Assembly: GCF_004340945.1 (NCBI RefSeq)
Contig: NZ_SLYD01000004.1
Coordinates: 496,001 to 560,000, forward strand
DNA from: Sphingomonas sp. PP-F2F-A104-K0414
GTDB lineage: Bacteria > Pseudomonadota > Alphaproteobacteria > Sphingomonadales > Sphingomonadaceae
DNA length: 64,000 nucleotides
Direction of reading: 5' to 3'
The notes below the pieces were generated by a model, which searched no databases, was not told the DNA's origin, and worked only from the letters and a program-made list of their open reading frames with translations. This document shows, piece by piece, positions 1 through 9,445 of this stretch (within the stretch, counting starts at the first letter, position 1; every line of letters starts with the position of its first letter). Both the position numbers and the translations under genes were made by a program.

Positions 1-1
1 C

Positions 2-790
2 CATGTGTACGCCAAATACGCGACCGGATACCGCGCCGGCGGTGCCAGCTCGCGCACCTCGAACTACCAGACGTTCAACCCGGAGGACGTGAAGTCGTAC
101 GAGATCGGCGCGAAGACCGATTTCTGGAACCACCGCGCGCGCCTGAACCTCGCCGGCTACATCATGGATCGCAAGAACAGCCAGGTCGACATCAGCTCGA
201 TCCAGACGACCGCGTCGGGCAGCTTTAACAACCTCGTGACGATCAATGCGCCGGGGATCACCAAGATCCGCGGGATCGAGGCCGATCTGACGGTGCAGCC
301 GGTCGACGGGCTGACGCTGACCGCAGGCTATGCGTACACCTACACGAAGATCCCGCCGGTGCTGATCGCGTCGACCGGTGTGTACCAGAACTTCTACATC
401 GTGTTCACGCCGCGCAACGCCGCCAACGGGTCGATCGACTACACGATGCCGATCAGCGACATGGACCTGAAGTTCCACCTCGACGGCAACTACTCGCAGG
501 CCACGCAGACCTTCGACCAGTTCGCGACCAAGAACGATCCGGCGTTCATCGCCAACGCGCGTCTGGCACTGGCGAACATCCATGTCGGCGGCAGCAACGC
601 GGTGACGGTCTCGGCCTGGGTCCGCAACCTGTTCGACAAGCAGTATGTGTTCCGCCGCGATCCGTCGAACAGCCTGCCGGGCGCCCCGACGACCAACCTC
701 ACATCGGGCAGCGTCAACAACGTGCTGGGCGACTACGGCAACTTCAACGCGCCGCGCACCTACGGCATGGAAGCCTCGGTCAAGTTCTGA
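2..790 (+). CDS. TonB-dependent receptor, C-terminal part (5' end outside window)
   Basis: The reading frame is open from the first bases of the window, so this is the last 262 or so residues of a larger protein and the GTG at position 5 is not a real start. The sequence alternates short beta-strands and loops: YAKYATGYRAGG near the beginning, then a strand with VSAWVRNLFDKQYVFRRD, and a last strand ending in ASVKF. A terminal phenylalanine is the usual outer-membrane insertion signal of these barrels. The fragment therefore holds the last strands of a 22-strand TonB-dependent barrel that takes up a siderophore or another large nutrient. The plug domain is not in the window, so the substrate cannot be judged. 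A palindromic repeat follows 10 bases after the stop. Confidence 0.9.
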   Translation, partial: HVYAKYATGYRAGGASSRTSNYQTFNPEDVKSYEIGAKTDFWNHRARLNLAGYIMDRKNSQVDISSIQTTASGSFNNLVTINAPGITKIRGIEADLTVQPVDGLTLTAGYAYTYTKIPPVLIASTGVYQNFYIVFTPRNAANGSIDYTMPISDMDLKFHLDGNYSQATQTFDQFATKNDPAFIANARLALANIHVGGSNAVTVSAWVRNLFDKQYVFRRDPSNSLPGAPTTNLTSGSVNNVLGDYGNFNAPRTYGMEASVKF

Positions 791-799
791 CCTCACGAT

Positions 800-918
800 C
801 CTCCCCCGCAAGGGGGAGGTGGCGCCGAAGGCGACGGAGGGGGAGGATACCAAACACAGGGTGTCGCCCCCGCCCCCTCCGTCAGGCTCCGCCTGCCACC
901 TCCCCCTGGCGGGGGAGG
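800..918. repeat. Palindromic intergenic repeat, family 1 (copy A)
   Basis: Two inverted copies of a GC-rich palindromic unit face each other. Each unit has a CCTCCCCC...GGGGGAGG hairpin followed by TGGCGCC-like sequence and a CGGAGGGGGAGG arm. The element fills the gap between the TonB receptor stop and the end of the convergent kinase gene, and could form a long hairpin in either transcript. A close relative lies at 63271-63391, again just after a TonB receptor. Confidence 0.85.
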
Positions 919-931
919 TTTACTTGTTGGT

Positions 932-2269
932 TCAGCCGCGTGGCAAGCTCAGCACCACGCGTAACCCAGGTCCCGCGTCCTCGAGCGACAACGTGCCGCG
1001 GTGCAGGCGAACGATCGCATCGATCAGCGCGAGGCCCAGGCCATGCCCGACATCGTGACGGCTGATGTCCAGACGCCCGAACCGGCGAAGCGCCAGTTTG
1101 CGCTGGTCGGCCGGGATGCCTGGGCCATCGTCGGTCACCGTCAGCATCGTCGCAGCCTTGGTCGAGACGACGCCGATCTCGATCCGCGTGCCCGTGGGCG
1201 TATGGCGGATCGCGTTCTCGATCAGGTTGACCATCGCCTGGCCCAGCAACTGCCGGTCACCGACGATCTGAACCGATTCCTTCACGACGATGTCGAGGTG
1301 CCGACCGCTATCCACCACGACCGGCTGCATCATGTCGCCGACCTCCCGAACCAAGTCGGCGAGATCGAACGACGCGAACGCGGCGCGACGATCCCCCCCC
1401 TCGACCTCGGCGATCCGCAGCATTGCCGCGAACATCGCGAGCAGCTCGTCGCTCATCGCGATTGCGGCTTCGAGATCCTCGCGCTGCGCCGCCGTCTCGG
1501 CCCGGCGTACAGTCAGCGCAAGCTGGCTGCGCAGCCGCGCGAGCGGCGTGCGCAGATCGTGCGCGATGTCGTTCGAGACGTTGCTGATGCTCGCCATCAA
1601 GTCCGAGATTCGGTCGAGCATCCGGTTGAACGCCATCGCCTGGTGCGCGAACTCGCCGCCCGACGGGTGGATCGGCACGCGTCGCGTCATGTCGCCGTCG
1701 ATGATCGCCTCGACCGTGCGCCGCGTCTCGCCGATCCGCCGGCCGATCGTGACGACCAAGAAGACCATGCCGCCAATCACGATCAGCACGATCGAGCCGA
1801 ACCCGATCAGGTAGATCCGCGTGCGCGCGGCGTTGTAGTCGTCGAACGGCTCGGTCTCGGCGACCGTGGTCAACGTCATCCCGCCATCAAGGGTGCGGAC
1901 CAGCGCGCGCCCGGCAGACAAACCGGCGATCCGGTCGTCGCGCGCGATCGTCGAGAAGCCCAGCGGCAGGCGGCGCGACAAGGTGATGTTGCCGCCGAGC
2001 CGACGGCCGTTCGCATCGACCAGCAACAAACCGATATCGCCAGTGTCGCGCTCGCGCATCGCCGCATCGATCCGGCGAAAGACGTCGGGCGGCCGCCGGT
2101 CGCCCGGCACGCCGGCAATCGCGTCGCTGACGACCAGGATGCGGCGATCGACCAACCGCTCGATCGTCTGCAGCGTGATACTGTGGATCGCGACCCCGGT
2201 CCCGATCGTCGCGACCAGGAACGCCAGCAGGAAGGCCCCGGTCAGCGTGCGAAGCGACCGGAACCGCAT
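932..2269 (-). CDS. Two-component sensor histidine kinase
   Basis: A 445-residue inner-membrane sensor kinase. An N-terminal transmembrane helix (about residues 9-30) is followed by a periplasmic segment of roughly 120 residues and a second helix rich in I, V, G and L. After these come a HAMP linker, a HisKA domain with the phospho-acceptor in NDIAHDLRTPLARL, and an HATPase_c domain with an N box (NLIENAIRHT), a G1 box (DDGPGIP) and a G2 box (GHGLGLAL). The start is taken at the ATG whose A is the last base of the upstream regulator's TGA stop, so the two genes are translationally coupled. The longer open frame upstream is only antisense shadow of the regulator. Its layout resembles QseC/TctE-type kinases, but the signal cannot be read from the sequence. 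Confidence 0.93.
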   Translation of the reverse strand: MRFRSLRTLTGAFLLAFLVATIGTGVAIHSITLQTIERLVDRRILVVSDAIAGVPGDRRPPDVFRRIDAAMRERDTGDIGLLLVDANGRRLGGNITLSRRLPLGFSTIARDDRIAGLSAGRALVRTLDGGMTLTTVAETEPFDDYNAARTRIYLIGFGSIVLIVIGGMVFLVVTIGRRIGETRRTVEAIIDGDMTRRVPIHPSGGEFAHQAMAFNRMLDRISDLMASISNVSNDIAHDLRTPLARLRSQLALTVRRAETAAQREDLEAAIAMSDELLAMFAAMLRIAEVEGGDRRAAFASFDLADLVREVGDMMQPVVVDSGRHLDIVVKESVQIVGDRQLLGQAMVNLIENAIRHTPTGTRIEIGVVSTKAATMLTVTDDGPGIPADQRKLALRRFGRLDISRHDVGHGLGLALIDAIVRLHRGTLSLEDAGPGLRVVLSLPRG

Positions 2270-2949
2270 CAGCCGCGCAGCATGTAACCGACGCCGCGCA
2301 CCGTCACAATCGGGTCCTCGCCGCCCGCCGCGGTCAGCTTGACGCGGAGGTGGCGGACATAGACGTCGACGATGTTGGTGGTCGGCGCGAAGTCGTAGCC
2401 CCAGACGCGCTCGACCAGCATCGCCCGCGTCAGCACCGCGTCGGCATTGGCGACGAACTCGGCGAGCAGCTTGAACTCGAGCTTGCCTAGGTCGAGCGCG
2501 ATGCCGTCGCGCCATGCGCGGAACTTGGTCGGGCTGACGACGATGTCGCCTGCGCGGATCGTGTCGGCGCTACCGCCGGTCCAGCCGCGTCCGCGGACGA
2601 TCGCGGCCAGCCTCGCGCTGAGTTCGGCGGCGGCGACCGGCTTGACCACGTAATCGTCCGCACCCGCCTCAAGGCCTTCGACCTTCTCGACCGACCGGCC
2701 GAGCGCGGTGAGCATGATCACCGGCACCGTCATGTTGCCGCCGCGCAGCCTCGCGAGCACCGACATCCCGTCGACCTTGGGCAGCATCCGGTCGAGCACC
2801 ACCGCATCGAACGGCGCGCTGTCGACCGCGGCCAGCGCCTCGCGGCCATCGACCGCGACCGTGACGCGGTGATCGAGCCCGCGCAGTTCCTCCGCCATCG
2901 CCTGCGCGAACACCGCATCGTCCTCGACCAGCAACAGGTTCAGGCTCAT
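2269..2949 (-). CDS. OmpR/PhoB-family response regulator
   Basis: A 226-residue DNA-binding response regulator, partner of the kinase directly downstream (one-base stop/start overlap). The receiver domain shows the acidic pocket E9-D10-D11, the phospho-acceptor D53 in VVLDRMLP, the switch threonine T81 and the conserved lysine K103 in DDYVVKPV. The C-terminal winged helix contains LTRAMLVERVWGYDF and ends in VDVYVRHLRVKL and VRGVGYMLRG, typical of the OmpR class. The gene is first in a two-gene operon read leftwards. Its upstream neighbour, the MCP gene, runs the same way but ends 75 bases before it, so a separate promoter is possible. The target genes are unknown; the TonB receptor next door is a plausible but unproved one. 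Confidence 0.95.
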   Translation of the reverse strand: MSLNLLLVEDDAVFAQAMAEELRGLDHRVTVAVDGREALAAVDSAPFDAVVLDRMLPKVDGMSVLARLRGGNMTVPVIMLTALGRSVEKVEGLEAGADDYVVKPVAAAELSARLAAIVRGRGWTGGSADTIRAGDIVVSPTKFRAWRDGIALDLGKLEFKLLAEFVANADAVLTRAMLVERVWGYDFAPTTNIVDVYVRHLRVKLTAAGGEDPIVTVRGVGYMLRG

Positions 2950-3024
2950 CGTCGTCTCGCCGAAATGGGGCCCCCGCCCTACCGCGCTTTCGCCCTCCCA
3001 CGCAAACCATGCGCAAACCAGGCG

Positions 3025-4554
3025 CTACGCGGCCTTGAGCTGGATCACGAAGCGATCGGTCGCCGCGCGGAGCTGGCGCGCGGTATCCAGCAGCCCGGTT
3101 GCGGCGCGCGCGACCATGTCGGACAGCCCCGCGGTCTCGCCTGCGACCCGCGCGATCCCAAGCAACTCGTCCGCCATGCTGTCGATCCCCGCCGCGGTGC
3201 TGTCAGCGGTGCGCTCGATCGACGCCGCGGTCTGGTGGTGATGCCGCACCTCCGCCTGGATCGTGTCCGCGGCGGTCGCGAGGTGGCCGATCATCGTCGC
3301 GATCCGGCCGAGCGCATCGTTGGCGACCCCCGCCCCCTGCTCCGCGGAGCCAGCCAGCGCACGGATCTCACTCGACGCGCCGGTCGCCTGCCCGGCAAGC
3401 TGCTTGACCTCGCTCGCGACCACCTTGAACCCGTTGCCGGCATCGCCCGCGCGCGCCGCCTCGATCGTCGCGTTCAGCGCGAGCAGGTTGGTCTTGGCGG
3501 CGATCTGTTGAATGGAGTTAGCGAAGCTGCCGATCGTCTGCGTCCGTTCGACGAGCGCGATCATCGCCGTGTGGCTGAGCGTCGATGCGGTACGCGCCTC
3601 GGTCCCGAGCTGGACCTGCTGTTCGGCCACGCTTGCGATCGACGTCACCGACTGGGTCAGCGCATGGATCTGTGCCGACAATCGCCCCGCGCTCTCCGAC
3701 GACTGCGTAGCCGCGGCGGCGCTCGCTTCGGTCTGGCGGGTGGCGACCTGCGCGAGCTCGTTCAGCGCACGCGCCGACCCATCGAGCCGGGTCGACGCCG
3801 ACCCGACCGAGTCGACGATATCGGCCACCGACGCCTGGAACGCCTCCGCCAACGCCAGCATCTCGGCGGCACGCTGCGCGGCGAGTTCGCGCTCGATCTC
3901 CAGCCGACGCTGGCGTTCGCGCGCCTCGCGTGCCTCGGCCGCGCGCATCCCGGTGATCGCCTCCTCCATCCGGTTGCGGCTGTCGATCGCCTCGTTCGCG
4001 AGCGTCTCGCTCTCGCAGCGCGCGGTCTCCTGGCGGATCATCAGGCTACGCAACCGGACTGTGACATAGCTCAGCACCGCAAGCTGCAACCCGACCGCAG
4101 CGGCATGAATGATCACGCGGCCGATATTGCCCGAACCGGTGAACACCCAGCCCGGCGCCGCCGTCTCCAGCACGAGATGATGGACCGCGATCAGCCCGGC
4201 GGCGAGCGCGATCGGCCGCCAGTCGCACAGCACCACGAGGGCGGCGAGCGCGACGAAGAAATACATGTGCGCATCCATCTGCCAGGCATGCCCCTGCAGC
4301 AGATACACGCCGAGCGCCGGATACACCGCGGCGGGCGTGCCGGATACCAGCCGCGCAACCGGGTCATGACGCCGCCGCACCGCCATCAGCGTCGGCGCGA
4401 GATTGACCAGCACCGCGACGACCAGCACCGGCACGAGCCCGTCGGCATCGAGCCACAGCCCCATCACGCCAAGCCATAGCGTACAGACCCAGCCCGCGAT
4501 CGCGACGATGGCGATGCCGCGCGCGCGGAAGATCTGGAGGTCGGTGGGGTTCAT
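3025..4554 (-). CDS. Methyl-accepting chemotaxis-like protein with membrane-embedded sensor
   Basis: A 509-residue protein. The first 180 residues hold about five or six hydrophobic helices with little periplasmic sequence, so any signal would be sensed in or through the membrane. A long charged coiled coil follows, rich in E, R and A ([18 protein letters not shown]), without an obvious HAMP domain. The C-terminal half is an MCP signalling domain; its hairpin tip shows the conserved [17 protein letters not shown] and VASEVKQLA stretches. The ATG start overlaps the stop of the small upstream membrane gene as ATGA, so the two are probably made together. No cheA, cheW or cheY lies nearby, so it either feeds a chemosensory system encoded elsewhere or has a non-motility role. 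Confidence 0.9.
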   Translation of the reverse strand: MNPTDLQIFRARGIAIVAIAGWVCTLWLGVMGLWLDADGLVPVLVVAVLVNLAPTLMAVRRRHDPVARLVSGTPAAVYPALGVYLLQGHAWQMDAHMYFFVALAALVVLCDWRPIALAAGLIAVHHLVLETAAPGWVFTGSGNIGRVIIHAAAVGLQLAVLSYVTVRLRSLMIRQETARCESETLANEAIDSRNRMEEAITGMRAAEAREARERQRRLEIERELAAQRAAEMLALAEAFQASVADIVDSVGSASTRLDGSARALNELAQVATRQTEASAAAATQSSESAGRLSAQIHALTQSVTSIASVAEQQVQLGTEARTASTLSHTAMIALVERTQTIGSFANSIQQIAAKTNLLALNATIEAARAGDAGNGFKVVASEVKQLAGQATGASSEIRALAGSAEQGAGVANDALGRIATMIGHLATAADTIQAEVRHHHQTAASIERTADSTAAGIDSMADELLGIARVAGETAGLSDMVARAATGLLDTARQLRAATDRFVIQLKAA

Positions 4555-4871
4555 GCCGCGACCGCCGTCTCGCCGCAGGCTGCGCCCGACGCGCCGAGCA
4601 GCACCACGCCATGCGCCATCATCAGCCCTGCCAATTGCGCACGATCGCCCCTGACGATGTAGCTGTTCGGCAACGGCCCCGCACCGATCAGCAGGGCATG
4701 GCCCGCGACCGCGGTCGGCAACAGGCTCGCGGCCGCGTTCGTGCCGACCGGTACGAGGAGATATTCGCCATGCCGCGGCGGCCAGGCCATCAGTACCGCG
4801 AAGCCGATGACGACTGCGATCCCCTGTGCGGCGATGCAGATCGCCACCGCGGAATTGTAAGAACGAACCAT
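4551..4871 (-). CDS. Small membrane protein of unknown function
   Basis: A 106-residue protein with two or three hydrophobic stretches: [21 protein letters not shown] near the N terminus, and further segments around [16 protein letters not shown] and [16 protein letters not shown] recognise no family. Its stop overlaps the ATG of the following MCP-like gene by four bases, so a membrane accessory or co-sensor for that receptor is a fair guess, no more. The start codon lies in an imperfect inverted repeat, GAAC-CATAT-GTTC. Confidence 0.7.
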   Translation of the reverse strand: MVRSYNSAVAICIAAQGIAVVIGFAVLMAWPPRHGEYLLVPVGTNAAASLLPTAVAGHALLIGAGPLPNSYIVRGDRAQLAGLMMAHGVVLLGASGAACGETAVAA

Positions 4872-4958
4872 ATGTTCGACCTACGTACAATGCGTTAGGC
4901 GGCAGTTAACGTATCGGTCACCGTCTCGCTATCACTCAATCAGCCAGTCGATCACAGC

Positions 4959-5933
4959 TTACGGCAGCAGCAGCGTGCTCCCCCAGGTACGCCCGCTCTC
5001 GACCGCGCGATGCGCATCCGCGGCGTCTTCGAGCGCGAAGGTCTGGCCGATTTCGGGGGTGATCGCGCCGCTGTCGAGCATCGCGAACAGGCGGGCGATG
5101 CCGGCGTGCCTTTCCTCGGGCGTGACATAATAATCGAACAGAGTCGGCCGGGTCACGAACAACGACCCTTTCCGCGCAAGAACCCCGATATTGACACCTT
5201 CGACCACGCCTCCCGCATTGCCGTAGCTGACGATCAGCCCGCGCTTGGCTGCGCTGTCGAGCGACGCGTTCCACGTCGCGCCGCCGACGCCGTCGAGAAC
5301 GACGGGAACGCCCTTGCCGTCGGTGATCTCGCGCACCCGCGCGGCGATGTCCTCGGACTTGTGGAGGATGACATGATCGGCGCCCGCTTTCCGCGTCCGC
5401 GCGGCCTTGTCCTCGCTGCCGACGCTGGCGATGACGGTCGCGCCGATCGCCTTCAGCCAGCCGACCAGGATATGGCCGACGCCGCCCGCGGCCGCGTGGA
5501 CGAGGACGGTCTGGCCTGCCTGCACCTTGGCGCAACGCTCGACCAGGAATTCGGCGGTAGTACCTTTGAGCAGGATCGCCGCGGCGGTGCGGTCGTCGAG
5601 CGTGTCGGGCAGTTTGAACAGTTGGTTCGCCGGCACGTTGCGCTCGGTCGCATACGCGCCGCGCGACGGGCCGAAGGTGCCGACACGGTCGCCGGGCGCG
5701 AAGTCGGTGACGCCCTCGCCGACCGCCATCACCACGCCCGCAGCCTCGCTGCCGAGCCCCGAGGGCAAGTCGACCGGGTACACGCCGCTGCGGTGATAGG
5801 TGTCGATATAGTTCAGCCCGACCGCGGTGTTGCGCATCCAGACCTCGCCCTTGCCCGGTGGCGGCAGTTCGACGTCGCGCCACTGGATGACCTCGGGACC
5901 GCCGATCTTGTCGATGAATGCCACTCTCGCCAT
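4959..5933 (-). CDS. NADPH:quinone oxidoreductase, zinc-independent MDR family
   Basis: A 324-residue single-domain medium-chain dehydrogenase/reductase of the quinone reductase (Qor) group. It opens with the typical IDKIGGPEVIQWRDVELPPP and contains the family's NYIDTYHRSGVYP segment. The Rossmann fold has the nucleotide motif HAAAGGVGHI and ends with DAADAHRAVESGRTWGSTLL. The zinc-binding cysteines of alcohol dehydrogenases are absent. It should reduce quinones or enones with NADPH in the cytoplasm. An AGGAGG ribosome site precedes the ATG by seven bases. The aldehyde dehydrogenase gene is divergent and 106 bases away, so the two may share a control region. Confidence 0.93.
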   Translation of the reverse strand: MARVAFIDKIGGPEVIQWRDVELPPPGKGEVWMRNTAVGLNYIDTYHRSGVYPVDLPSGLGSEAAGVVMAVGEGVTDFAPGDRVGTFGPSRGAYATERNVPANQLFKLPDTLDDRTAAAILLKGTTAEFLVERCAKVQAGQTVLVHAAAGGVGHILVGWLKAIGATVIASVGSEDKAARTRKAGADHVILHKSEDIAARVREITDGKGVPVVLDGVGGATWNASLDSAAKRGLIVSYGNAGGVVEGVNIGVLARKGSLFVTRPTLFDYYVTPEERHAGIARLFAMLDSGAITPEIGQTFALEDAADAHRAVESGRTWGSTLLLP

Positions 5934-6039
5934 GCCGGCCTCCTGATGAATTTCCCGGTCAACCTAAGGCATGCGTTTCGGGTTGCAACCGATCTCCGGC
6001 GAGCCCATTCCTTGGCGAGACAAGATGCGGAGAGGCACG

Positions 6040-7500
6040 ATGAAAAGCTATTTGAAGCAGTATATCGATGGCGCGTGGGTCGAGAGCGAGGGCGGCACCG
6101 TCTATCAGGTGATCGACCCGTCGACGGAACAGCCCTGCACCGAGATCACGCTGGGTACCGCCGCCGACGTCGACAAGGCGGTCGCCGCGGCCCGCGACGC
6201 GTTCGAAAGCTGGAGCCAGACGAGCGTGCAGGAACGGCTCGATGTGCTTGGCCGGATCATGACCGAATACAAGGCGCGGATGCCCGATCTGGCGAAGGCG
6301 ATGTCGCAGGAGATGGGCGCACCGATGGCGCTCGCGTCGATGGCGCAGGCGCCCACCGGCCTCGCGCATTTCTCGGCGACCGCGAAGGCGCTGGCGGCGT
6401 TCGAATTCTCTGAGGTCATCGGCAAGGCGACCGTCGTGCACGAGCCGCTCGGCGTCGTCGCGATGATCACGCCGTGGAACTGGCCGCTCAACCAGATCTG
6501 CGCGAAGGTCGCGCCTGCGCTGGCGGCGGGCGACACGATGATCCTGAAGCCGTCCGAGGAGGCGCCGTCGTGCGCGGTGATCCTGGCGGAAATCATGGAT
6601 GCGGCGGGCGTGCCGGCGGGGGTGTTCAACCTCGTCAACGGCGACGGGCCGGGTGTTGGCGCGGCGCTGTGCGCGCACCGCGAGGTCGACATGGTGAGTT
6701 TTACGGGCTCGACGCGGGCCGGGATCGCGGTCGCGCTGGCGGCGGCGCCGACGGTCAAGCGCGTCCATCAGGAGCTTGGCGGCAAAGCGGCGAACCTTGT
6801 GCTGGAGGGCTCCGATCTCGCCGCGGTACTACCGCCGACGGTGGCCGGCGTGCTCGCCAATTCGGGGCAGAGCTGCATCGCGCCGACGCGCCTGCTGGTG
6901 CATGCGAGCCAGGTCGCGGAGGCCACTGCGATCGTGAAGTCGATGATGGAGCAGACCAAGGTCGGCGATCCCGCCGAGATGGGCCAGCATATCGGCCCGG
7001 TCGTCAACAAGGCGCAGTTCGATAAGATCCAGGGGCTGATCCAGTCGGCGATCGACGAAGGCGCGACGCTGGTGACCGGCGGCGTAGGTCGGCCGGACGG
7101 GCGAAACGCCGGCTTCTACATCCAGCCGACGCTGTTCACCGACGTGCGCCCCGACATGCGGATCGCGCAGGAGGAGACGTTCGGGCCGGTCGCTACGATT
7201 ACGTCGTACAGCAACCAGGACGAAGGCATCCGCATCGCCAACGCGACGGAATACGGGCTGTCGGCGACGATCTCGGGCGATCCGGCGGCGGCAGCGAAGG
7301 TCGCGCCGAGGTTGCGCGCGGGGCTGGTGACCATCAACTCGTGGAGCCCGGACATCGGCGCGCCGTTCGGGGGGTACAAGCAGTCAGGCAACGGTCGTGA
7401 GAACGGGCGGTATGGGCTAACGGACTTCATGGAGGTGAAGACGATCACCGGCTTGCCGGGTGACGTACGCGAGGGGAAGCCGGCCGAAGCCGGGGCCTGA
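6040..7500 (+). CDS. NAD(P)-dependent aldehyde dehydrogenase
   Basis: A 486-residue soluble aldehyde dehydrogenase. The start is the ATG preceded by GGAGAGG (MKSYLKQYIDGAW); the 23 extra upstream residues of the open frame do not look like protein. Conserved elements are the PWNWPLNQ cofactor stretch, the general-base glutamate in QELGGKAANL, the nucleophilic cysteine in NSGQSCIAPTR and the EETFGPV loop. It oxidises an aldehyde to the acid with NAD(P)+, but the substrate is not evident. The family is broad, and the neighbouring quinone reductase only hints at detoxification of reactive carbonyls. A strong inverted repeat follows the stop. Confidence 0.93.
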   Translation: MKSYLKQYIDGAWVESEGGTVYQVIDPSTEQPCTEITLGTAADVDKAVAAARDAFESWSQTSVQERLDVLGRIMTEYKARMPDLAKAMSQEMGAPMALASMAQAPTGLAHFSATAKALAAFEFSEVIGKATVVHEPLGVVAMITPWNWPLNQICAKVAPALAAGDTMILKPSEEAPSCAVILAEIMDAAGVPAGVFNLVNGDGPGVGAALCAHREVDMVSFTGSTRAGIAVALAAAPTVKRVHQELGGKAANLVLEGSDLAAVLPPTVAGVLANSGQSCIAPTRLLVHASQVAEATAIVKSMMEQTKVGDPAEMGQHIGPVVNKAQFDKIQGLIQSAIDEGATLVTGGVGRPDGRNAGFYIQPTLFTDVRPDMRIAQEETFGPVATITSYSNQDEGIRIANATEYGLSATISGDPAAAAKVAPRLRAGLVTINSWSPDIGAPFGGYKQSGNGRENGRYGLTDFMEVKTITGLPGDVREGKPAEAGA

Positions 7501-7514
7501 CCCTGCAACCCTCC

Positions 7515-7593
7515 GTCATCCTGACGAAAGTCAGGATCCAGAGCCGATGGGACGGCGCGCGTAACTCTGGATCCTGACGTTCGTCAGGATGAC
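7515..7593. repeat. Palindromic repeat, family 4 (copy M)
   Basis: A nearly perfect inverted repeat with arms of about 29 bases (GTCATCCTGACGAAAGTCAG and its complement, continuing into GATCCAGAG/CTCTGGATC), separated by about 21 bases. It sits between the convergent ends of the aldehyde dehydrogenase and permease genes, where it could stop or stabilise both transcripts. A second copy is at 17227-17312. Confidence 0.88.
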
Positions 7594-7600
7594 GGGTGAC

Positions 7601-9376
7601 TCAGTGCGTCGGCCAGACCGCGACGATCAGCGGGGTGCCTACCAGCAGCACGAGCAGCGACAGCGGTGCGCCGAGCCGCGCGTAGTCGCTGAACCTGTAC
7701 CCGCCCGGCCCCATCACCAGCGTGTTGCACTGGTGGCCGATCGGCGTCAGGAAATCGCACCCCGCCCCGACCGCCGTCGCCATCAGGAACGCCTCGGGCC
7801 GGAACCCGAGATCGCCCGCGAACGTCGCGGCGATCGGCGCCATCACCAGCACCGTCGCGGCATTGTTGAGGAACGGCGTCACCGCCATCGCCGCCGCCAG
7901 GATCAGCGCGACCGCGCCCCAGGGCGGCAGCGTCGCCGCGGTCGACGACAGCCAGGTCGCGATCACCTCCGACGCGCCGGTGGTGCGCAGCGAATCGCTG
8001 ACCGGGATCAGCGCGCCGAGCATGATCAGGATCGGCCATTCGACATGATCGTACGCCTCGCGCACCGGCAGCACGCCGGTCGCCATGATCAGCCCCGCCG
8101 CGGCAAAGAACGCGACTGCGACGGGTACGAACCCCATCGCCGTCGCGCTCATCGCCACGGCTAGGATGCCGATCGGCAACCAGCTCCGTTTCGACACGCC
8201 AAGCCGCATCTCGCGCTGCGCCAACGGCAGACAGCCGAGGTCGCGCAGTTTGCTAGGCAACTGCTCAAGCGGCCCCTGCAACACCAGCACGTCGCCAGCG
8301 CGCAACTCGGTATTGGCGAGGCGGCGCGAGAGGTGTTCGCCCTGCCGCGAGATCGCGATCAGGTTGACGCCGTAGCGCGCCTGCAACGCGAGCCGCGCCG
8401 CGGTCTTGCCGACCAGCGCCGAGCCGAGGCCGATCACCGCCTCGATCACGCCGACCTCGTCGTCGTCGTCCTCGTCCGCCTTCTCCCGGTCCTCGCCTTC
8501 CAGCTTCAACCGGTCGCGCGCGATCACGCGTTCGAGCGCGTCGGGATCGCCGCCGAGGATCAGCGTGTCGCCGGCGCGTAGATGCGTGTGCTCGTGCGGC
8601 GCGCTGCGCATGCCGGCGCGGAGGATGCGGGTGATCGTCACCTCGCGGTCATGACGGTCGAGGAACGCGTCGACCGTCTCGTCGACCGCGGGCGAGGCCT
8701 CGGGGATCATCGCCTCGGTCACATAGCCTTTGATGTCGAGCGCCTCGCCCATCGTCGGCGCGGCACGGCGATCGCGGGGCAGCAGCCGGTAGGCGAACCG
8801 CAGATAGATCAGCCCCATCAGCGTCAGGCCGAGCCCGACGGGGGCATAGTCGAACATCCCGAACGGGTGTCCGGTCATCTGTTCGCGAACGCGGCTGACG
8901 ATGATGTTGGGCGACGTGCCGACCAGCGTGATCAGCCCGCCGAGCAAAGATGCGGACGCCATCGGCATCAGGAACACCGAGGGCGAGGTGTCGTTCTTCT
9001 TCGCCATCTGGAATGCTGCGGGCATCAGCATCGCCAGCGCGCCGATGTTCTTGACCAGTGCCGACGCGAACCCGACCGACGCGGTCAGCAGCAGTAATTG
9101 CGACCGGACGCGGGTCACCCGCTTGGCGAACTTGGCGAGAGCAAGCTCAATAATCCCAGAGCGCTGCACTGCCGCCGAGATCACCAGCGCAGAGCCGACG
9201 ATGATGACGATGTCGTCGGAAAAGCCCTTGAACGCGTCCTTCGGGCTGACGATGCCGAGCGCGATGCTGGCGAGCAGTGCGAGGATCGCGGTGACGTCGT
9301 AGCGGAACCTGCCCCAAATGAAGAGCGCCATCATCCCGAACAGCGTGGCGATCGAGAGATACTGGGGAACGGTCAT
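7601..9376 (-). CDS. SLC13/ArsB-type permease with two TrkA-C (RCK_C) domains
   Basis: A 591-residue inner-membrane carrier of the SLC13/divalent-anion:Na+ (ion transporter superfamily) type. The hydrophobic N-terminal half holds about five helices and the re-entrant motifs LVGTSPNIIVS and ASALVKNIGALAMLMP. Two cytoplasmic RCK_C-like lobes follow (TRILRAGMRSAPHEHTHLRAGDTLIL and LANTELRAGDVLVLQG), and then the second membrane half with FLNNAATVLVMAPIAA and PIGHQCNTLVMGPG. The lobes probably bind a small ligand and gate transport. A very acidic linker (EKADEDDDDEVG) joins them, which is unusual. Possible substrates are sulfate, dicarboxylates or another anion; the sequence does not decide. Confidence 0.9.
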   Translation of the reverse strand: MTVPQYLSIATLFGMMALFIWGRFRYDVTAILALLASIALGIVSPKDAFKGFSDDIVIIVGSALVISAAVQRSGIIELALAKFAKRVTRVRSQLLLLTASVGFASALVKNIGALAMLMPAAFQMAKKNDTSPSVFLMPMASASLLGGLITLVGTSPNIIVSRVREQMTGHPFGMFDYAPVGLGLTLMGLIYLRFAYRLLPRDRRAAPTMGEALDIKGYVTEAMIPEASPAVDETVDAFLDRHDREVTITRILRAGMRSAPHEHTHLRAGDTLILGGDPDALERVIARDRLKLEGEDREKADEDDDDEVGVIEAVIGLGSALVGKTAARLALQARYGVNLIAISRQGEHLSRRLANTELRAGDVLVLQGPLEQLPSKLRDLGCLPLAQREMRLGVSKRSWLPIGILAVAMSATAMGFVPVAVAFFAAAGLIMATGVLPVREAYDHVEWPILIMLGALIPVSDSLRTTGASEVIATWLSSTAATLPPWGAVALILAAAMAVTPFLNNAATVLVMAPIAATFAGDLGFRPEAFLMATAVGAGCDFLTPIGHQCNTLVMGPGGYRFSDYARLGAPLSLLVLLVGTPLIVAVWPTH

Positions 9377-9445
9377 CGGGTCTCCGCATGTCGACCCATA
9401 ATAAGCGCGGGCTCGCGGCGGTTGTTCCGCGCGCGAGCCCGGACC

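Noticed and set aside
1001..2287. Long open frame on the plus strand opposite the histidine kinase
   Set aside because: Its translation is R-, D- and P-rich without any domain, and it is exactly antisense to a well-supported kinase; an effect of high GC at codon position 3.
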